Shown in pieces: positions 40,970-42,118 of a DNA stretch of 42,118 nt. This DNA comes from Chara braunii (lineage: Eukaryota > Streptophyta > Charophyceae > Charales > Characeae). Each line of letters begins with the position of its first letter. Positions within the stretch are counted from its first letter, which is position 1. The position numbers and the translations under genes were made by a program. The stretch is from positions 4,080,643-4,122,760 of the forward strand of contig BFEA01000037.1 in the NCBI GenBank assembly GCA_003427395.1, written 5' to 3'. Below the pieces are notes generated by a model. That model saw only the letters and a list, made by a program, of their open reading frames with translations. It had not been told where the DNA came from and made no database searches.

Positions 40970-42118
40970 TACACGCCCAAGGGCAGAGTTGTAAACCGGA
41001 GAACTGGACGCAGGAGCGATAGAAAGCCAAGGCCGTAGGCATAGCCAACAAACAACATGAGAAGAACAAGGGGCGTGAATACACGCATGCATGCAGGCTT
41101 GCATGACCATCACCGCTACTCACCTTGCCGATGAGGATGCATGGCTCCAAGCAGCAGGGCGACACAGCAACCTTTCGTCACTGCTTCAACGACGCCATCT
41201 AGTCAATGCTGTTCCGACAGCGCTCAGCGATTCGCTGCGCGCTCCGAGCGAACGGCCATGGTGACCCCTCTTCCACAGCACGCCATTCTACCCGCCAGCA
41301 CGATTCTGCCACACGTCAGCTCCTTGCAACATCAACCTCGGAGAGCACGATACACAGAAGATAGGGCCGCCGGATGAATTTGAAACACACGAGCACAGGG
41401 CCAATACACATGGCGAAGGGGATAGAGGGGAGTGGGAAGGAGGGAGGGAGCCGGAGAAAGACGAGCAGCCTCATGCCATCCTCTTCCCAAACAGAAGCAA
41501 TCCGTTTCCCGCATTCTTTGTTGCTTTGCTAAACGAAAGCGAAAGCAGTGAACTCTCTGGCTGTAAGGTGACGCAAAGTCGGCTATCTGGCGTGCAACCA
41601 AGTTCCGCCGCGACGTCCAAACAGTTTGACATGACTTCGGGCCGAAGCGCGAGGAATGCAACAGGGCTGAACTGCGGGCGACACGCAAGCGCCCAAAAGC
41701 ATCCCGACGATCCTTTTCGCTCGCCCGTCCTCTCCTACTCCCTCCGTCTGTCTTGGCAAATCGGGAGCTCATTCCCAGTGGCGGATTGTCCGCGATACCG
41801 TGCCCACCGAAGGGCCGATCAATACGTGTTCGTGTCGTCGTCGCTCAGGCACCGCGTTCTGCGGCGCCAGAACCACACACGGCCCAGGGCTGGACAGGGC
41901 ATGCACCCGTGAAGCCCGGAGCGGCGGGTCCCATTTCGTCTCCAAGCTCCAAATTCGGAGGGACGGTAGCGCCCCAAACGCGGCGCGCCGAGCCGAGAAG
42001 GGACCCCAACGGGCGGGGTATCAGAAACCCGATGTGGCGGTAAAAGATTGGGCCTCGTTAGACACTCCTCGGGCGCATAAATTCCCCGACGAAATCTTTT
42101 CTTTTTTTTTTTTAACCG
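40970..42118. other. GC-rich right end, no supported gene
   Basis: Overlapping frames exist on both strands (for example 41526-41912 plus and 41332-41772 minus), but none shows a domain or conserved motif. The rising GC and CpG content towards 42050 could mean a gene start beyond the window. Confidence 0.4.

Overview
This is a eukaryotic nuclear window with very low gene density and many repeats. I think it comes from a large-genome streptophyte, most likely a charophyte alga of the Chara type. Three things point there: a green-lineage exon series with plant-style splice sites, a U6-like sequence with a plant-type 3' half, and introns filled with transposon debris and (GA)n, (CA)n and (TA)n microsatellites. 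The species is an inference. Three single N bases mark joins, and at two of them the flanking sequence is an exact duplicate, so those joins are probably unmerged contig overlaps.

The main gene lies on the minus strand and occupies nearly the whole window. It starts at a well-placed ATG at 38770 with a 1,845-bp first exon (36926-38770). That exon is rich in Gly and Ser and ends in a conserved RMDERLRPLL block. Small conserved exons follow far away: 11072-11269, 9183-9228 and 5289-5334, with probable ones at 34755-34793 and 1955-2076. Reading phase is kept across 11072 > 9183 > 5289. The joined product ends in a domain I recognise from land-plant proteins of unknown function. It resembles the PH-like Pru fold of the proteasome receptor Rpn13 (SGR...IRL...G..KVFFW.SEK) and is followed by a helical tail (KDLL...P.LSQLTG). 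One exon, expected between 34755 and 11269, was not found. The intron there is about 23 kb.

That intron holds the most unusual material. From about 18.6 to 28.5 kb there are seven diverged direct repeats, each beginning at a (TA)nTTGTCACA junction. Three decayed copies of a gene with two RING-like zinc fingers sit between or next to them, all in the same orientation as the host gene. Interspersed on the same strand are type III hammerhead ribozyme motifs, one with a fully intact core at 23602-23653. A tandem pair of hammerheads only 115 nt apart lies near the left end (660-716 and 775-831). I read this as a family of LTR-like, RING-carrying elements associated with hammerhead repeats.

Other identifiable elements include short hAT-like transposons with 8-bp target duplications (3184-3475, 14066-14331, 26092-26796, probably 29633-30284) and a TTAA-flanked miniature element (about 7117-7323). 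There is also a 1.3-kb fold-back cluster (6378-7706), a rearranged Ty3/gypsy relic with a 36-bp perfect hairpin (about 3120-4800), a U6-like copy (10785-10886), and many tandem duplications of 80-280 bp. Right of the first exon there is a duplicated (CT)n promoter-proximal block (38867-39235), then 2.9 kb with no gene I can recognise.
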